From Buchnera aphidicola (Myzocallis carpini) (GTDB taxonomy: Bacteria; Pseudomonadota; Gammaproteobacteria; Enterobacterales; Enterobacteriaceae), in NCBI RefSeq assembly GCF_964059025.1, contig NZ_OZ060376.1, forward strand, positions 248,392 through 312,391: 64,000 bases of DNA, given 5' to 3'. The notes below the pieces were generated by a model. The model worked only from the letters and a program-made list of their open reading frames with translations, did not search any database and had not been told where the DNA came from. Made by a program: the position numbers and the translations under genes. Below, in pieces: positions 1-9,823 of the stretch. The first letter of the stretch is position 1. Every line of letters starts with the position of its first letter.

Positions 1-264
1 TTCTATGTTTTTACTAATTAAAATCTTTTTAATCTTGATCACTTTATCAGTAACTTCTGAGTATGGTTTTTGAGAATTTTTTAATTCTCCAATTAACTTA
101 GATAAAGAATTATATTTAGATCGTAAATGTTCTGTTTCGATTTGTAATTTTTTACGATCATTTTCTATTGATAAAAATAATTCAGTATTTAAAATAAATC
201 CTTTATTTTTTAATTTCTTAGCAACTTTGTCATATTCGTATCGTAATACATTTATATCAATCAT
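1..264 (-). CDS. serS: Seryl-tRNA synthetase, N-terminal part (cut by window edge)
   Basis: Class II synthetase that charges tRNA-Ser in the cytoplasm. Only the first 88 codons lie in the window; the rest continues beyond position 1. Read on the minus strand from the ATG at 264-262, the protein begins MIDINVLRYEYDKVAKKL, matching the start of E. coli SerS (MLDPNLLRNE...). The visible part is the N-terminal helical arm, a long charged antiparallel coiled coil that grips the long variable arm of tRNA-Ser. It is divergent from trxB, with 182 bases of AT-rich spacer that presumably holds both promoters. The catalytic motifs are outside the window. Confidence 0.9.
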   Translation of the reverse strand, partial: MIDINVLRYEYDKVAKKLKNKGFILNTELFLSIENDRKKLQIETEHLRSKYNSLSKLIGELKNSQKPYSEVTDKVIKIKKILISKNIE

Positions 265-446
265 ATGTATCTACTTTCTAATTAGTTATATTATAATAAT
301 ATATAATAATCAATGTTATACAACTTTTTAAATATCATGAAAATAAAATTTTATATATACAGTATAATACTATATAATGTATAAAATAAATACTATATTT
401 AATATTCATACTATATACTATATTTTCAATCAATTCGAGCACATTT

Positions 447-1421
447 ATGTTACATAAAATACAGAGTAAAAATGAAAAATTAATTATCATTGGATCAGGT
501 CCGGCAGGTTACACAGCAGCGATATATGCTGCAAGAGCAAATTTACAACCAATATTAATTACTGGTTTACAAAAAGGAGGCCAATTAATTCAAACAAACC
601 AAATTGAAAATTGGCCCGGAAAATTTAAAAAAACAACCGGTATAGAATTAATGGATAGTCTCGAAAAACATGCTTCGAAATTACATACAACAATTATTTC
701 AGATCAAGTTTTAGATATAAAAATTTTTAAAAATATTTTTCAAATACAGTGCGAAGAAAAAGAATATACTAGTCATTCTATTATTATAGCTACAGGATCA
801 TCACCACGTTATTTGGGTTTAGAAAACGAACAAAAATTTCTTGGTAAGGGTATATCAACATGTGCCACTTGTGATGGTTTTTTTTATAAAAATCAAGATG
901 TTGCTGTTGTGGGTGGTGGAAATACAGCTATTGAAGAATCTTTATATTTATCAAATATTGTTAATGTAGTACATTTAGTACATCGCAATAAAATATTTAA
1001 AGCAGAAAAAATTTTGATAAATAGATTATATGAAAAAATTCATTCAGGAAATATTGTATTGCATACAGATTATATTATTAAAAGAATTATAGTTAATCAC
1101 CAGAGAGTTGTAAAAATCAAACTTCTCTCTAATAATACTACTAAAAATACAAAAGAAATACCTATTTCAGGTTTATTTATTGCTATCGGAAGCCTTCCAA
1201 ACACAAAAATATTTAAAAATATAATAGAAATGAAAAAAGGATATATTAAAACACAAAAAACAATAGAAAATTATACAACACAAACAAATGTACCAGGAAT
1301 TTTTGCCGCTGGAGATGTTGTAGATTATATTTATAAACAAGCTATAACATCTGCTGCTAGTGGATGTATGGCTGCATTAGATGCAGAAAAATATTTAAAT
1401 ACATTAAATTTACAAAATTAA
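447..1421 (+). CDS. trxB: Thioredoxin reductase
   Basis: FAD enzyme that passes electrons from NADPH to thioredoxin and so keeps cytoplasmic thiols reduced. At 324 residues it is close to E. coli TrxB (321). Visible motifs in order: FAD-binding GSGPAGYTAA near residue 17, the redox-active CATCDGF near 140, NADPH-binding VVGGGNTAIEE near 155-165, and the C-terminal FAD motif AAGDVVD near 294. The ATG at 447 gives an N-terminus only a few residues longer than the E. coli protein. It is the first gene of a same-strand run with infA and aspS, with 25 bases to infA. All key residues are kept, so it should be functional. Confidence 0.96.
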   Translation: MLHKIQSKNEKLIIIGSGPAGYTAAIYAARANLQPILITGLQKGGQLIQTNQIENWPGKFKKTTGIELMDSLEKHASKLHTTIISDQVLDIKIFKNIFQIQCEEKEYTSHSIIIATGSSPRYLGLENEQKFLGKGISTCATCDGFFYKNQDVAVVGGGNTAIEESLYLSNIVNVVHLVHRNKIFKAEKILINRLYEKIHSGNIVLHTDYIIKRIIVNHQRVVKIKLLSNNTTKNTKEIPISGLFIAIGSLPNTKIFKNIIEMKKGYIKTQKTIENYTTQTNVPGIFAAGDVVDYIYKQAITSAASGCMAALDAEKYLNTLNLQN

Positions 1422-1446
1422 TATCCATATTTTTTAGAGGTATTTT

Positions 1447-1665
1447 ATGATAAAAGAAAAGAATATCGAAATGCAAGGAAGTATTATCAATACATTACCT
1501 AATACAATGTTTAAAGTGCAACTTGAAAATGGACATATCATAACAGCACATATATCAGGAAAAATGAGAAAAAACTATATTCGTATTTTAACTGGTGATA
1601 AAGTAACAGTAGAATTAACACCATATGATTTAACTAAGGGACGTATTATTTTTAGAAGTAGATAA
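1447..1665 (+). CDS. infA: Translation initiation factor IF-1
   Basis: IF-1 occupies the ribosomal A site during initiation and helps IF-2 and IF-3 select the initiator tRNA. The 72-residue product is exactly the E. coli length and nearly identical in the C-terminal half ([20 protein letters not shown]), a single OB-fold S1-like domain. A GAGG-type ribosome site (tttagaggtatttt) precedes the ATG. It lies between trxB and aspS with short spacers and may be cotranscribed. In E. coli infA sits near trxB too, although aspS does not. Confidence 0.97.
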   Translation: MIKEKNIEMQGSIINTLPNTMFKVQLENGHIITAHISGKMRKNYIRILTGDKVTVELTPYDLTKGRIIFRSR

Positions 1666-1693
1666 AATTTTATAAAATATATAGGAGTTAAAT

Positions 1694-3397
1694 ATGCGTA
1701 CAAAATATTGTGGAGATATTCATTTCTCAGATCTTAATAAAAAAGTTATTTTATGTGGTTGGGTCGTATGCAAAAGAAATTTTGGTAATTTTATTTTTAT
1801 TGATATGAGAGATTACACAGGAATCATACAAATATTTTGTAAAAATAACAATACTTCTGATTTTCACAATGCAAGAAAATTAAAAAATGAATTTTGCATT
1901 CAAGTAACAGGAATTGTGGCAGAACGAGCACAAAAAAATAAAAATAAAACTATTAAAACTGGAGAATTAGAAATAATTTCTGAAAAAATTATAATTTTAA
2001 ATTCTGCAATTCCTTTACCTCTGAACATTCACAATATTGATGATGATAAAATACGATTCAAATATCGTTATTTAGATTTACGAAGATCGAAAATGTTTAA
2101 AAATTTAAAAATTAGAAATGATATTATTGATATTATCAGAATATTTATGAAAAAAAATAATTTTTTAAATATTGATACTCCAATTTTAACAAAATCCACT
2201 CCAGAAGGAGCAAAAGATTACTTAATTTCTAGTAGAATACATAAAGAAAAATACTATGCATTACCACAATCACCACAATTATTTAAACAATTATTAATGA
2301 TTTCTGGAATAGATAGATATTACCAAATTGCAAAATGTTTTAGAGACGAAGATTTAAGATCTGATCGACAACCAGAATTTACACAAATTGATGTAGAAGC
2401 CGCTTTTGTAGATGGAAATACCATTCAAAAGATTATAGAATCTATGGTCATGATATTATGGGAAAAAATACTGCATATTCAATTAAAAAAATTTCCAGTA
2501 ATATCTTTTCAAGATGCTATAAACACATATGGATCGGATAAACCTGATCTTCGTAACCCATTAAAATTTATTTCTATACCGAATAATACCATAGATTATT
2601 ATCATGATAATATAAAAAATATAAAAACATTAGCATTAGTAATTCCTAATGGTACGAAATTATTCAATCAAAATACAATAAATACTTGTAATCACTTTAT
2701 TGAAACATCTAAAAATATTGATTATATGTATATTTGTGTTGAAAATATAAAATTAAAAAAATATAATTTTATTCCTGCCAATAAAATCATTAAAATCAAA
2801 AATATGATTCATATAATTAATCTTGTAAATGCAAAAGATCAAGATATTATATATATACTTTCTGGAAAAAAAGATGTTATTTATAAAATCTTAACACCAT
2901 TAAGAATGATATTTGGAAAAGCAGTAAATATTATAACAAAAAATTCTTGGAAACCAGTTTGGATTATCAATTTTCCATTATTTAAAAAAAATAATACTCA
3001 TTCTTTATCATCTACACATCATCCATTTACTGCACCTAAAAATACTACTATTCAAGAATTACAATCAAAGCCAGAATCTATTATTTCTAGTGCCTATGAT
3101 TTAGTGATTAATGGAAATGAAATAGGAGGGGGTTCAGTGCGTATTCATGATAAAAAAACGCAAGAAACTGTATTTAAAATATTAGGTATATTGAATAGTA
3201 AAAATAAAAATACATTAAAATTCTTTATTAATGCATTACAATATGGAACACCACCACATGCAGGCATTGCATTAGGATTAGATAGAATTGCCATGCTATT
3301 AACAAATAGTAAAAATATTAAAGATGTTATTGCATTTCCAAAAACAAATTCTGCACAATGTCTTATGACAGGTTCTCCAACAAAAATAACATACTAA
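1694..3397 (+). CDS. aspS: Aspartyl-tRNA synthetase
   Basis: Class II synthetase that loads aspartate onto tRNA-Asp. At 567 residues it is slightly shorter than the E. coli enzyme (590). The N-terminal OB-fold anticodon domain (LCGWVVCKRNFGNFIFIDMRD) is followed by the class II core: motif 2 with CFRDEDLRSDRQPEFTQID near 215-233, and motif 3 with GIALGLDRIAMLL near 528. The bacterial GAD insertion region between motifs 2 and 3 is present but divergent and rich in Asn, Lys and Ile. A GGAG ribosome site (tataggagttaa) precedes the ATG. It ends at a structured spacer facing znuB. Confidence 0.96.
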   Translation: MRTKYCGDIHFSDLNKKVILCGWVVCKRNFGNFIFIDMRDYTGIIQIFCKNNNTSDFHNARKLKNEFCIQVTGIVAERAQKNKNKTIKTGELEIISEKIIILNSAIPLPLNIHNIDDDKIRFKYRYLDLRRSKMFKNLKIRNDIIDIIRIFMKKNNFLNIDTPILTKSTPEGAKDYLISSRIHKEKYYALPQSPQLFKQLLMISGIDRYYQIAKCFRDEDLRSDRQPEFTQIDVEAAFVDGNTIQKIIESMVMILWEKILHIQLKKFPVISFQDAINTYGSDKPDLRNPLKFISIPNNTIDYYHDNIKNIKTLALVIPNGTKLFNQNTINTCNHFIETSKNIDYMYICVENIKLKKYNFIPANKIIKIKNMIHIINLVNAKDQDIIYILSGKKDVIYKILTPLRMIFGKAVNIITKNSWKPVWIINFPLFKKNNTHSLSSTHHPFTAPKNTTIQELQSKPESIISSAYDLVINGNEIGGGSVRIHDKKTQETVFKILGILNSKNKNTLKFFINALQYGTPPHAGIALGLDRIAMLLTNSKNIKDVIAFPKTNSAQCLMTGSPTKITY

Positions 3398-3404
3398 ATA
3401 ATCT

Positions 3405-3470
3405 AATAAGATCATATATTCTAAATATTTTCATAACTTTATGAACTGATAGAATATGAAATTTCTTATT
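3405..3470. terminator. Inverted repeats between convergent aspS and znuB
   Basis: AATAAGA at 3405-3411 pairs with TCTTATT at 3464-3470. Inside it, TCATATATTCTA pairs with TAGAATATGA (with a two-base bulge), and an inner TTCATA/TATGAA hairpin caps the structure. It lies between two converging genes and just touches the znuB stop codon, so a shared bidirectional terminator is likely. No strong U tract is present, and the AT bias makes chance pairing possible. Confidence 0.4.
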
Positions 3471-4245
3471 AAATCAATAAACTAATAAAAAAACAAATGG
3501 ATTCTATTAATATAATTATAGGACTGACTGGTACCATACAAGTCATGGAAAACAATATTCCAAGAGTAATCGATAATATATTCATTACAATAGATAAAAT
3601 AACTATCTTAATAGGAGAATAAGAAAATTTTTGTACAGTTGCTGGAGGAATTATTAATAATGCAGTAATTAGTAAAGCACCAACAATTTTTGTAGATACT
3701 CCAATTAATATTGCAGTTGTAATCATGAAAATTAATCGTATTTTAAAAATATTAATACCATGAATTTGAGATAATTCTATACTAATAATACTAGATATTA
3801 AAGATCTCCAAATAAAAAATATTATTACAGCAATTATAATACTAATTATTAATATAATACTAATATCAGAATTTTTTAATAATAATAAATCTCCAAATAA
3901 ATATTTTGTTAAATCATTGTTTTTATTTTTATCAATCACATTTAAAATCATCATTCCAAGTGATAAAGAACTGTACGTAATCACTCCTAAAATTGTATCT
4001 AATGGTAAACTAGAAAAATTTTCTATACAAGTAATTAAAATACTGAGAATTACAACTACAAATAATACTGTATAAAATATATTAATGTGTAATAATAATG
4101 AAAGTGCAATGCCTAGTAAAGAAGTGTGTGACAATGTATTTCCAAAAGAAGACATACGACGCCAAACAATAAATGATCCTAAGAATCCACAAGAAAAAGA
4201 TAATAAAATACCAACTATCCAACTCAAAAAAAAATTTTTACACAT
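3469..4245 (-). CDS. znuB: Zinc ABC transporter, membrane permease
   Basis: Integral membrane subunit of the ZnuABC high-affinity zinc importer. The 258-residue protein (E. coli 261) is almost entirely hydrophobic, with about seven to eight membrane segments. The family signature WRRMSSFGNTLSHTSLLGIALSL near 28-50 contains the loop that contacts the ATPase. It lies 55 bases downstream of znuC on the same strand, the usual znuCB pairing. No znuA-like periplasmic binding protein gene is found beside it, so the source of substrate capture is not visible here. The frame is intact. Confidence 0.92.
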   Translation of the reverse strand: MCKNFFLSWIVGILLSFSCGFLGSFIVWRRMSSFGNTLSHTSLLGIALSLLLHINIFYTVLFVVVILSILITCIENFSSLPLDTILGVITYSSLSLGMMILNVIDKNKNNDLTKYLFGDLLLLKNSDISIILIISIIIAVIIFFIWRSLISSIISIELSQIHGINIFKIRLIFMITTAILIGVSTKIVGALLITALLIIPPATVQKFSYSPIKIVILSIVMNILSITLGILFSMTCMVPVSPIIILIESICFFISLLI

Positions 4246-4300
4246 ATAATAATAACTCTTTAAAATTCATAAGAATCTTATGAAATAGGATATTTGAATA

Positions 4301-5005
4301 TTATAATGTATGGTGATGACGATATAATGCTAATTCCTGTAATATATTATTTCCAAACATAGAAATAAATTCATAACTTTTAGTAACATTTTCTGGAGTA
4401 CCAGAGCAACAGATACGTTTATTTAAACAAATCACTTCATCTGTACGTGCCATAACTATATTTAAATCATGAGATACCATAAAAATAGAACAAAATAATT
4501 CTTTTTTTAATTGATGTATTAATTTATAAAAAATCATTTGCCCAACGATATCTATTCCCTGTGTAGGTTCATCTAATACTAATAACTGCGGGGAGTTTAG
4601 TAATGCTTGTGCTAATAATATTTTTTGTATTTCTCCTCCAGATAATTTTTTTAATTGTACATTTTGTAAATGTTCTGCATTAACTCTTTTTAAAGATTTT
4701 TGAATTTTATATTCATTAACTGTTTGAAATAATTGCATAAATTGATTTACTGATATAGGTAATGAAGTATTAAAATTTAATTTTTGAGGAACATATCCAA
4801 CTCTTAAATTGGGAGAACGTATTACAAGACCTTGATCTGGAGTTATCAATCCTAAAATTGTACGTACTAAAGTAGATTTTCCTGCTCCATTAGGTCCAAT
4901 TAAAGTAATAATACGATTTGATGTTAAAGACAATGAAATATTAGATAATATACTACGATTACATATTTTAATAAAAACATTTTTAACTTTAATGAGTGTT
5001 TTCAT
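4301..5005 (-). CDS. znuC: Zinc ABC transporter, ATPase
   Basis: Cytoplasmic ATPase that drives zinc import through ZnuB. In 234 residues (E. coli 251) it shows Walker A GPNGAGKST near 37-45, the Q loop region GYVPQKL near 70, the ABC signature LSGGEIQKILLAQALL near 120, Walker B LLVLDEPTQGID near 141, and the switch histidine in VSHDLNIVM near 178. The C-terminus is a little shorter than in E. coli, where the extra tail binds zinc. It is first in the znuCB unit, and 134 bases separate it from pykA upstream. Confidence 0.93.
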   Translation of the reverse strand: MKTLIKVKNVFIKICNRSILSNISLSLTSNRIITLIGPNGAGKSTLVRTILGLITPDQGLVIRSPNLRVGYVPQKLNFNTSLPISVNQFMQLFQTVNEYKIQKSLKRVNAEHLQNVQLKKLSGGEIQKILLAQALLNSPQLLVLDEPTQGIDIVGQMIFYKLIHQLKKELFCSIFMVSHDLNIVMARTDEVICLNKRICCSGTPENVTKSYEFISMFGNNILQELALYRHHHTL

Positions 5006-5139
5006 ATTTATAATTTTAATATCAATTACCTATAATAATTTATGCAATTTAATAAATTGATCTGAAAATTATAGTAAAAATTTTTAATAAAGATATATAC
5101 ATTATATAAATAATATCATGACATAGTAAGTAACTATTA

Positions 5140-6582
5140 TTATATTTTTAATACTCTATGAACATTTGTTTGCCCTGGTTGTCCCATAATATCTCCTTGA
5201 GTAATAATTACAGTATCTCCTACAACTACTAAATGTTGTTTTAAAAGTAATAAAATAGCTTCTCGGGCTACTTGCAATCCCTTATTTTGACTATTAAAAT
5301 ATACAGGTATAACACCTCTATATAAAGCTACTAAACTTAATACATTTTGATGTTTGGACAAAGCAAAAATTGGTAAACCAGAAGTGATTCGAGATGTTAA
5401 TAATGCACTATGTCCAGATTCTGTAATTGTGATAATTGCAGTAGCATCTTTTAAGTGATTAGCAGTATACATAGCAGACATTGTTACTGATTCTTCTATA
5501 TTATCAAATTGTACATCTAATCTGTGTTTAGATACATTAATACTTGGTACTTTTTCTGCTCCTTTACATATATCTGACATTTTTCGTACTGTTTCAAAAG
5601 GATATTTCCCAGTTGCTGTTTCAGCAGATAACATGACTGCATCAGTTCCATCCAGAACAGCATTAGCAACATCCATCACCTCTGCTCGAGTTGGATAGGG
5701 ATTATTAATCATAGATTCCATCATTTGTGTTGCTGTAATAACAACACGATTTAATTGTCTAGAATATTTAATCAGTTGTTTTTGTACACCAATTAATTCA
5801 GAATCTCCAATTTCTATGCCTAAATCTCCCCTTGCAACCATAACAATATCTGCAGCTAATATAATACTTTTCATAACATTAATATCTTCTACGACTTCTG
5901 CTCTTTCAATTTTTGCAATAATTTTTGCTAAACTTCCTGATGCTCTCGCTAACTTTCTTGTCATAATTAAATCTTCAGGATACCTTGGAAATGAAACTGC
6001 TAAATAATCAACACCAATATTTGATGCAATAACAATATCACTTTTATCTTTATCAGTTAGTGAGTCTGCAGATAGCCCGCCTCCTAATTTATTAATTCCT
6101 TTATTGTCTGATAAATGTCCTCCGATAATCACTTGGGTAATAATTTGTTTATTATATACTTTAACAACTTTTAATTGTATTTTCCCATCATCTAATAATA
6201 AAGTGTCTCCAACATTAATATCATATATTACCTTTTTATAATTAATGCCAACTGCCATTTCATTTCCTGCATGATTATCTAATTCTAAATCTAGTATAAA
6301 TATATTTCCTGGAAGAAGAAAAACATGATTTTTTTTAAAACTTGCAATACGAATTTTTGGTCCTTGTAAATCTCCTAAAATAGCTACATGATAACCTATT
6401 TTTTTAATTATTCTATATGCATGATATGCTCTACTTTCATGTTCTTCTTGTTTTCCATGAGAAAAATTTAAACGTAGCACATTTGCACCAGATAAAATAA
6501 CTTTTTCAAGATTATCACCTTTATCTGTTGAAGGACCTAAAGTAATCACTATTTTTGTTCTTCGTATTCTCTCCTTGATCAT
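5140..6582 (-). CDS. pykA: Pyruvate kinase II
   Basis: Last step of glycolysis: phosphoenolpyruvate plus ADP gives pyruvate and ATP. The 480-residue product is the same length as E. coli PykA, and its start ([20 protein letters not shown]) matches PykA better than PykF. Visible motifs: substrate-binding RLNFSHG near 38, the active-site stretch with Lys and Glu in [14 protein letters not shown] near 220, [11 protein letters not shown] near 247, and TATQMMESM near 283. The C-terminal allosteric domain is complete. It is divergent from zwf across 210 bases that probably hold promoters for both. Confidence 0.96.
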   Translation of the reverse strand: MIKERIRRTKIVITLGPSTDKGDNLEKVILSGANVLRLNFSHGKQEEHESRAYHAYRIIKKIGYHVAILGDLQGPKIRIASFKKNHVFLLPGNIFILDLELDNHAGNEMAVGINYKKVIYDINVGDTLLLDDGKIQLKVVKVYNKQIITQVIIGGHLSDNKGINKLGGGLSADSLTDKDKSDIVIASNIGVDYLAVSFPRYPEDLIMTRKLARASGSLAKIIAKIERAEVVEDINVMKSIILAADIVMVARGDLGIEIGDSELIGVQKQLIKYSRQLNRVVITATQMMESMINNPYPTRAEVMDVANAVLDGTDAVMLSAETATGKYPFETVRKMSDICKGAEKVPSINVSKHRLDVQFDNIEESVTMSAMYTANHLKDATAIITITESGHSALLTSRITSGLPIFALSKHQNVLSLVALYRGVIPVYFNSQNKGLQVAREAILLLLKQHLVVVGDTVIITQGDIMGQPGQTNVHRVLKI

Positions 6583-6792
6583 GTAGTGACCTCATTTATA
6601 AATAATATAAAATAAATAATAATTATATTATATATACAATAAAATATTATATAAAGCATTTTAAAATATATTTTAAAATATTTATTATGATATAATAAAT
6701 AATAATTTTTATATTTATTCACATTCATTAATTTTTAAAAATGATATTAAGTTTATATTATAATATTTTAAAATAAAAACTGTAATAAAAAT

Positions 6793-8232
6793 ATGAATCA
6801 TAAAAATATGCAATCATATAATTTAGTTATTTTTGGTGCAAAAGGTGATTTATCTTGCAGAAAATTAATACCTGCGCTATATCAATTAGAAAAAAAAAAA
6901 TTATTACATTATGATACACGTATTATTGGTGTTGGAAGAGCGAATTGGAAAAAAAATGATTATATTAAACAAACTATACAGTCATTGAATATGTTTAGTA
7001 CTGAAAAAATCCAAGAAAAGTATTGGAATACATTTAAAGATCGTTTATATTTTTGTAATTTAGATGTATCTAATACCAATAATTTTGAAAATTTAAAAAA
7101 TCTTTTATCTCAAAAATTAAATAAAAATATTTATTATTTTGCTATGCCTCCTCATACCTTTGGAAATATTTGTAAAGGACTTGGTAGTGTTCAACTGAAT
7201 GACCTCAACAATAGAATTATTGTAGAAAAACCAATAGGAACATCTTTACAATCTTCTCAAAATATTCATAATCAGTTAAGTACTTATTTTCAAGAAAAAC
7301 AAATATTTAGAATTGATCATTATTTGGGTAAAGAAACCATTTTAAATTTATTAAATTTTCGTTTTTCAAATCCATTATTTTATAATAATTGGAATTGTCA
7401 TACTATTGAATACATTGAAATTATTATAGCTGAAAAAGTTGGCATTGAAGGAAGGTGGGAATATTTCGATAAAGTGGGGCAAACAAAAGACATGATACAA
7501 AACCATTTATTACAAATATTAAGTTTAATTGCTATGTCTCCACCAAAAAAAATAAATGTTCAAAGTATTAAAAATGAAAAAATTAAAGTATTGCAAGCAC
7601 TACGTGCTATAGATGCTAATAATATTCATGAAAATACTATTATAGGGCAATATTCTTCTGGTATGATCGACGGAAAATTAGTACCTGGTTATATTGAAGA
7701 AAATCCATTGAAACAAAAAAGTAATACAGAAACATTTTCTGAAATTAAAGCATACATTGATAATGATGTGTGGAAAAATGTTCCATTTTATTTAAGAACC
7801 GGTAAAAGATTATTCAAAAAATATTCTGAAATTATTATACATTTTAAATGTATACCTAATAACATTTTCAACTGTAGTATAAGTCATCAATACCACAATA
7901 AGTTAAAAATACGATTACAACCTCATGAAGGAATAGAAATTAGTTTTTTAAATAAAATTCCAGATTTAAATTCTAAATATATATTACAAGAACAAAAACT
8001 AGATTTTTCATATCGAAAAAGTTTTAAAAATATAGATATTGTAGATGCATACGAAAGATTATTATTAGAAAGTATGAAAAATGATCCATCATTATTTGTT
8101 TCAAAAGAAGAAATTGAAGCATCTTGGAAATGGATCGATAGTATTATAAATGCATGGAAAAAAAATAATATTCAACCAATTTTGTATCCTGCGGGAACAT
8201 TAGGACCTAAATTAAGTCGTAATAATAATTAA
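6793..8232 (+). CDS. zwf: Glucose-6-phosphate 1-dehydrogenase
   Basis: First step of the oxidative pentose phosphate pathway; oxidises glucose 6-phosphate to the lactone and yields NADPH. At 479 residues it compares with 491 in E. coli. The N-terminal nucleotide fold has VIFGAKGDLSCRKL near 12-25 and IVEKPIGTSL near 143. The catalytic RIDHYLGKE motif is near 174. It stands alone on the plus strand between divergent pykA and htpX. With ptsG in the same window it suggests that imported glucose feeds both glycolysis and NADPH supply. Confidence 0.96.
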   Translation: MNHKNMQSYNLVIFGAKGDLSCRKLIPALYQLEKKKLLHYDTRIIGVGRANWKKNDYIKQTIQSLNMFSTEKIQEKYWNTFKDRLYFCNLDVSNTNNFENLKNLLSQKLNKNIYYFAMPPHTFGNICKGLGSVQLNDLNNRIIVEKPIGTSLQSSQNIHNQLSTYFQEKQIFRIDHYLGKETILNLLNFRFSNPLFYNNWNCHTIEYIEIIIAEKVGIEGRWEYFDKVGQTKDMIQNHLLQILSLIAMSPPKKINVQSIKNEKIKVLQALRAIDANNIHENTIIGQYSSGMIDGKLVPGYIEENPLKQKSNTETFSEIKAYIDNDVWKNVPFYLRTGKRLFKKYSEIIIHFKCIPNNIFNCSISHQYHNKLKIRLQPHEGIEISFLNKIPDLNSKYILQEQKLDFSYRKSFKNIDIVDAYERLLLESMKNDPSLFVSKEEIEASWKWIDSIINAWKKNNIQPILYPAGTLGPKLSRNNN

Positions 8233-8377
8233 TAATATTTTATAAAATATATAAAATAATATTTTTAATCTTATTTTTATAAAAAATAAATATACAATTA
8301 TAATATATGAAAAATTTATATTTTGTAATATATAACAATCATGATATAAATATTTGCTAATAAGGAAAAGTAATTAT

Positions 8378-9253
8378 ATGGTACGCGTTATTTTATTTTT
8401 ATTAACTAATTTATCTGTAATGTTTATATTTGGTACAGTATTGTTTTTAACAGGTATAAAGTCTAACAGTATAAAATCTTTAATGATTTTATCAGGTATT
8501 GTAGGATTTAGTGGCTCGATTACTTCAGTATTATTATCAAAATGGTCAGCTTTAAAATCTGTTCGTGCAAAAATTATTAATTCTCCTAGTAATTTAAAAG
8601 AAGCTTGGATTGTAGAAGCAGTAAGATATCAATGTAGTTTAATAGGTATTAAAATGCCAGACATTGCTATCTACGAAACTAATGAAGTAAATGCTTTTGC
8701 TAGTGGATATAGTAAAAATAATGCAGTTCTTGCGCTATCTAGTGGATTATTAAAAAAAATGAATCGAGAAAATATTCAAGCAGTTATTGCGCATGAATTA
8801 AGTCATATTGTTAATGGTGATATGGTTACTTTAGCTTTACTACAAGGTGTAATTAATACATTTGTATTTTTTATCTCAAGTTTAATTTCTCGATCTGTTA
8901 TGCATTTATTGTATAATTATAGAAGATCTAATTATGTTAGATACTATGGATTTTTTGTAAATTATGTGATATCTATGATTTTACAAGCTTTCTTCGGATT
9001 AATAGCAAGTATTATTGTTATGGCATTTTCTAGATATAGAGAATTTCGTGCTGATGCTGATGGTGCTAAAATTGTGGGATCAAAAAGAATGATTAATTTA
9101 TTAATACGTTTTAAAGAACTAACCGATCCGGAACCAATGCAAGCAATGGCAACATATTGTATTCATGGAGAAACAAAAAGTGTATACAATTTGTTTTCAT
9201 CACATCCACCTATTAAAGATAGAATTAACGCATTAAAAAAAAATGCATTATAG
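8378..9253 (+). CDS. htpX: Membrane zinc metalloprotease HtpX
   Basis: Inner-membrane protease that removes damaged membrane proteins together with FtsH. From the ATG at 8378 the product has 291 residues (E. coli 293) and begins MVRVILFLLTNLSVMFIFG, close to E. coli. A longer frame could begin at a TTG at 8354, but the AAGGAAAAG site at 8363-8370 fits the ATG. Features: two N-terminal membrane helices, the zinc motif HELSHIVNGD near 139-148, two more hydrophobic segments near 157-215, and the third zinc ligand region FREFRADADGAK. It is followed by a long gene-free stretch. Confidence 0.94.
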   Translation: MVRVILFLLTNLSVMFIFGTVLFLTGIKSNSIKSLMILSGIVGFSGSITSVLLSKWSALKSVRAKIINSPSNLKEAWIVEAVRYQCSLIGIKMPDIAIYETNEVNAFASGYSKNNAVLALSSGLLKKMNRENIQAVIAHELSHIVNGDMVTLALLQGVINTFVFFISSLISRSVMHLLYNYRRSNYVRYYGFFVNYVISMILQAFFGLIASIIVMAFSRYREFRADADGAKIVGSKRMINLLIRFKELTDPEPMQAMATYCIHGETKSVYNLFSSHPPIKDRINALKKNAL

Positions 9254-9823
9254 TAATATAACATTATATTAAATATATTGGTATATTTAAAATAATATAT
9301 TACACATGTAAAATGTAAATAATTTTTCATTTTAAACAATACAATCATCAATAATGATGATTGATGTTAAAAAATTATTGATATAGTCAATATTAATATA
9401 ATATTTCGATTATACATATTTTGGATATAACAATATCTATAAATTTTTGAATAAAAATAAAACACCATGAAAATAGAAAATTGTATAATCTTTACTACAT
9501 ATTAACACTGTATATGTATTTGATTTTTATTAATTATGTTACTGCTATTAAATAATTATTTTTATTATACAATAGCGGTAGCATAATTAATACTCTATAT
9601 AATATTTTTATGAAATTAATAATATATTTTGTATAAAGAGTAATAAATAATATTATGATGAAGAGAATATACGTAAAATATACAACTAATCATTCTTGAA
9701 ATTTTTCATAACATAATAAATATAACATTTTTTAAAAAATTATCATGTTAGAGAAATATATTGACAAAAAAATATAAAATTATAAAATTATATAATATTT
9801 ATGTATTATTAAGAATACAATAT
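9254..9823. other. Gene-free stretch between htpX and tsaB with two inverted repeats
   Basis: No credible gene was found on either strand in these 570 bases; short frames lack ribosome sites and family motifs. It contains a perfect 8-bp inverted repeat at 9342-9363 (loop AATAAT), plausibly the htpX terminator, and a much larger 21-bp arm pair at 9529-9591, listed separately. The stretch may be the remnant of genes lost from the ancestral order. A nearby TTG at 9761 opens the tsaB frame early but is not preferred as its start. Confidence 0.6.
9529..9591 (+). repeat. Long inverted repeat, 21-bp arms with 21-base loop
   Basis: Left arm 9529-9549 begins ATTAATTATG and ends TGCTATT. Right arm 9571-9591 begins AATAGCGGTA and ends TTAAT. 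All 21 positions pair in a plus-strand transcript if two G-U pairs are allowed; the minus-strand copy would have two A-C mismatches instead. That asymmetry fits a structure working in plus-strand RNA, for example a 3' end or processing element downstream of htpX. No U tract follows, so it is not a classic terminator. Confidence 0.5.

Noticed and set aside
5816-6007. 63-codon plus-strand frame
   Set aside because: It lies wholly inside pykA on the opposite strand; no ribosome site or family motif.
9254-9823. Search for a cold-shock protein gene (cspC/cspE type)
   Set aside because: No frame with the RNP motifs of cold-shock proteins exists on either strand in this spacer.
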